From NCBI GenBank assembly GCA_905182995.1, contig CAJJDP010000037.1, positions 253,369 to 317,368 of the forward strand: a stretch of DNA of 64,000 nt. Direction: 5' to 3'. The notes beneath the pieces are model-generated. The model did no database searches. It was not told the DNA's origin and was given only the letters and a program-made list of their open reading frames with translations. Shown here piece by piece: positions 61,422-64,000 of this stretch (its first letter is position 1; every line of letters begins with the position of its first letter). Position numbers and translations under genes: made by a program. Origin of the DNA: Paramecium octaurelia (Eukaryota; Ciliophora; Oligohymenophorea; Peniculida; Parameciidae).

Positions 61422-62866
61422 TCAATTATGTAACGATTATTATTTTTTAGCCCTTCCAACTACTTATATAATTATATTTTACTTAAAAGACTCAACTATT
61501 TTTTTTCAAATTCACTGATTTTGTAGGGTTTTTTGATTGGATTATTTCTAGAATAAACTTTTTGCATTAATTCTTTAAGAAATTTACTTTATTAAGGCTA
61601 TCCACAATGAAATGTTTGATTTCGTTCTCTAGATTTTTAGGAATCACTTCTTCTATTGTCTGTGTCTTTAGTTTCTTTGCTCCTGGGATTATTTGTTCCG
61701 ATATTAATAAAAGTACTTCGATCATAGAAGGATTGTTTTTCGAATAAAGATAATTATTTAGGGTTTTTCTTCTTATTGGTGTGCATATTGTTTGATTTAT
61801 TATTATTATCTTAAGAATTGAGGCTTCCATATTTTTTATTGATCTCTTTGTAATCTGTATCATCCTTTTCTTTCAAATCTTCAAGCTTTTCAATTTAAAT
61901 TCTTGGGATAATAAATTGTTATTATGATTTATTTTCTGTATTTTAAAATGAACCTAAAATTAAGGAAGATCTATGTGATTTTATAGATTTGTCTTTAATT
62001 TCTTAGAGTGGTTTTATAGGACTAAGGGAAGAGAATTAAAACTTTGGCGAAGCACAATCTTTAAATCCTTCATTTGTGAGAAGTAAGATCTTGTCTCCTA
62101 ATTTGTTTAATTTTGTGTTTATTTGATCTTGAAATTGAATGCTGGATAAGATGCTTAGATTTCCTTTTTTATTATTAGGTTAATAACTAATATTAAGAAC
62201 ATCCTAGGATAGTATTAATATATTACATCTAGAATCACATGTTATTTAGGAGATAAAGTTTTTGTTTATGATTTAATAATGTTGTATACTAATTGTTCTT
62301 TTTGGCTTAATGAAATTGAGCTTTTATTGATATTTTAAATGATTTCCTGTAATTTTTTATTCTCTTAAGCAAATTAAATAGTTTTTTGCATGTTTAACGA
62401 ATTTGAACATAAAAATGCTATATTTTATCATAGAAGATGTACCATCATCTGATTTTTATTCTGAATCCCAATTCTGGATATTACGTTTTTAAATGTTCAA
62501 TTTGCATGCTTTAATGAAATCAATACAATCATGCAACATTTTGTATTCATTTTTTTCATAAAGGAGGAGTTCTATCTTCTCAAAATCAAAGATCACCTAT
62601 TCTTCTGTAAATTTAACTAAATACTTGTTTAATGTAATAAACATTTTTATTTTTATGATAATTGAATTACCAGTCTATCAATTTCTGTTTAGAGCTTTGT
62701 TTCAATATCTTCTTTCTCATACTAAATTTTTAGGAACAATATCGCATACTTGCATTCTAAAAGCAAAATCAATAATTTCAGATATGTCTACTCTGATGCT
62801 TGATGAATGCAATCCCATCTTGTCGAGTTCGACATAAATTTTCTCGGCAAAATCTGCAATTGACAT
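61422..62866 (-). CDS. Hypothetical Ser/Lys/Asn-rich protein
   Basis: Starts MSIADFAEKIYVELDKMGL. With introns 62695-62722 (28 nt), 62624-62670 (47 nt) and a 29-nt intron near the end, the frame has exactly 447 codons (446 residues). The first 100 residues are helical and look folded (IRVDISEIIDFAFRMQVCDI, FDFEKIELLLYEKNEYKML); the rest is polar and likely disordered. The 47-nt intron is longer than usual but has GT and AG ends and is the only way to keep both conserved-looking parts in frame. No family recognised. If the last intron is not used, the protein would extend to 61187. Confidence 0.55.
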
Positions 62867-63075
62867 TTATTTTGAATTTAAAAAATAAATGATAAATTTT
62901 ATTAAATAGTACATAAGTATTAATAAAATATGCAATAGGGTTAGTATGTAGTTTTATAATAAAATGAAATAATAAAAATCAGAATAACCTTTTGATAATA
63001 TTGTCTAGATTGTATTTAGGATAAAAGTGGTCATAATTTTTAACTAAATCTATTTCAAATGAAGTTTCATAAGGA

Positions 63076-64000
63076 TCAAATTTAGGTTCTATTATGGATA
63101 TAAACTATACTTTATGGAATGAACACATTATGTGGTTTGAAAGGTTACTATTGTTTGATACCAATTGTATTCATGATTAAGCTGATCATATTTTTAATTT
63201 CGCCAATATCATCATAATATTATTCTTAGTTTTCTTCTTCTTCTATTTCCTCTATCGTTTCAAATTAGATTTATTATTTCATAAAAATTCGCTTTAACTT
63301 TCTTATTCTAATATTATAATCAAAAATTGAGAGTTAAACTTTTTTGGATATGAATACTGAATTTTATTGCGAACGTTTTTTCCTTTGACATTCTTCTCTT
63401 TTCTATTGATCATCCTTGACTTTAATGTGAGCCAATATATATTTTGGATAATAGTGAGTCACTTCACATTAATCTGCTAAATGGTTGTCAGATTGACAGG
63501 TGAAACATTTTAAATCTAATTGGTTAAAAAGTTTTGATTGATCAGTGTATTATTAGGAAATGATAGAATGATAAATTTCAAAATCTTTGGGGAAGTTGAT
63601 AATTTCATTCAAGAAATTAGATTTTGATAATTTATACATATTACAACAGGTTAAAGTTTCTGCTTTGTAAGGAAATCGTTATTCTGTAAAGAAGGATAAT
63701 TGGCCCAGACATTATCCAGATTTAACCAAGTCAATTTTAGTCTTAATATTAATAAAAGTATGAGCAGTATCAACATACTAATAATTGAGAAGTAAAGTAC
63801 AATCAAAATTTCTCCATTCTATAGAAACATCAAATGAGGATGTAGGAGATTAAAGTGAATATTTTCTCCAGGTCCATAGCTCTCTTCTTGCATATATTAA
63901 ACAAGGGAACGAATGAACATTTCAGAGAAATCAAGATTCCAGAATATTTAGCATTTAACAAAATTGATATGAGTCTCATATTACAATTGTTATCTTAACT
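63076..64000 (-). CDS. Cyclic-nucleotide-binding-domain ion channel, C-terminal part with zinc knuckle
   Basis: The gene enters from the right edge, so only the last 300 or so residues are visible; no pore is seen. The text begins IFWNLDFSEMFIRSLVQYM, a C-linker-like lead, then a CNBD: EESYGPGENIHF, FLQNGEILIY, LVKSGQCLGQLSFFTEQRFP, KAETLTCCNMYKLSKSNFL. This order (PGE, G-x-L, FGELSFF-like block, then A-x-T) is that of EAG/CNG-type channels. A CCHC zinc knuckle with exact C-x2-C-x4-H-x4-C spacing follows (CFTCQSDNHLADQC), then a charged tail. One 23-nt intron (63778-63800) is inside the CNBD. The block CLGQLSFF lacks the usual Glu (GQL for GEL), so cyclic nucleotide binding is uncertain. Ciliates have many such K+ or cation channels. 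Confidence 0.8.

Overview
The window looks like macronuclear DNA of a ciliate of the Paramecium type. Three things seen in the sequence point there. TAA and TAG are read as glutamine and TGA is the only stop, which the actin gene at 21598-22779 shows very clearly. Nearly all introns are tiny GT-AG introns of 19-35 nt, most of them 23-28 nt. The DNA is strongly AT-rich. A dynein heavy chain frame runs for almost 12 kb broken only by three introns of 25-28 nt, which argues against germline (micronuclear) DNA, where short TA-bounded internal eliminated sequences would be expected every few kb. I cannot name the species from sequence alone.

Layout from left to right. 1-7.1 kb: an importin-9-like karyopherin (cut by the left edge, minus), a 2.2-kb AT-rich gap, a secreted beta-hexosaminidase, a small MGCC protein and a Cks1 homologue. 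7.1-16.9 kb: a 3.2-kb gene-poor stretch, a CENP-B-type DNA-binding protein, a long coiled-coil protein, a hypothetical protein and a CREST-like membrane protein. 16.9-23.6 kb: a second gene-poor stretch, two hypothetical minus-strand genes and actin. 23.6-37.5 kb: the axonemal dynein heavy chain followed by an otubain-like protease, both minus. 37.8-44.8 kb: an acyl-CoA oxidase, a tandem pair of diverged paralogues and a small hypothetical gene. 45.1-58.5 kb: the densest part, with a MORN-SAM-TKL kinase, the nexin-dynein regulatory complex subunit DRC1, a hypothetical protein, a REI1/ZNF622 zinc-finger protein, a coiled-coil protein, dynein light chain LC8, a MORN protein, a small secreted protein, a double-FHA protein, an alveolin-like protein and a two-repeat CXC (tesmin/LIN54-type) protein. 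58.5-64 kb: three hypothetical or coiled-coil genes and the C-terminal part of a cyclic-nucleotide-binding ion channel cut by the right edge.

Many products belong to cilia or the cell cortex (dynein heavy chain, LC8, DRC1, alveolin, MORN proteins, actin), as is usual for a heavily ciliated cell, but I see no sign that these genes form a co-regulated unit. Neighbours are often only 20-60 bp apart, typical of compact ciliate chromosomes, so the 0.5-3.2-kb stretches without a recognisable gene stand out. Coding coordinates were checked by requiring the spliced length to be a whole number of codons. No rRNA, tRNA, CRISPR, telomere, reverse transcriptase, integrase or capsid gene was recognised.
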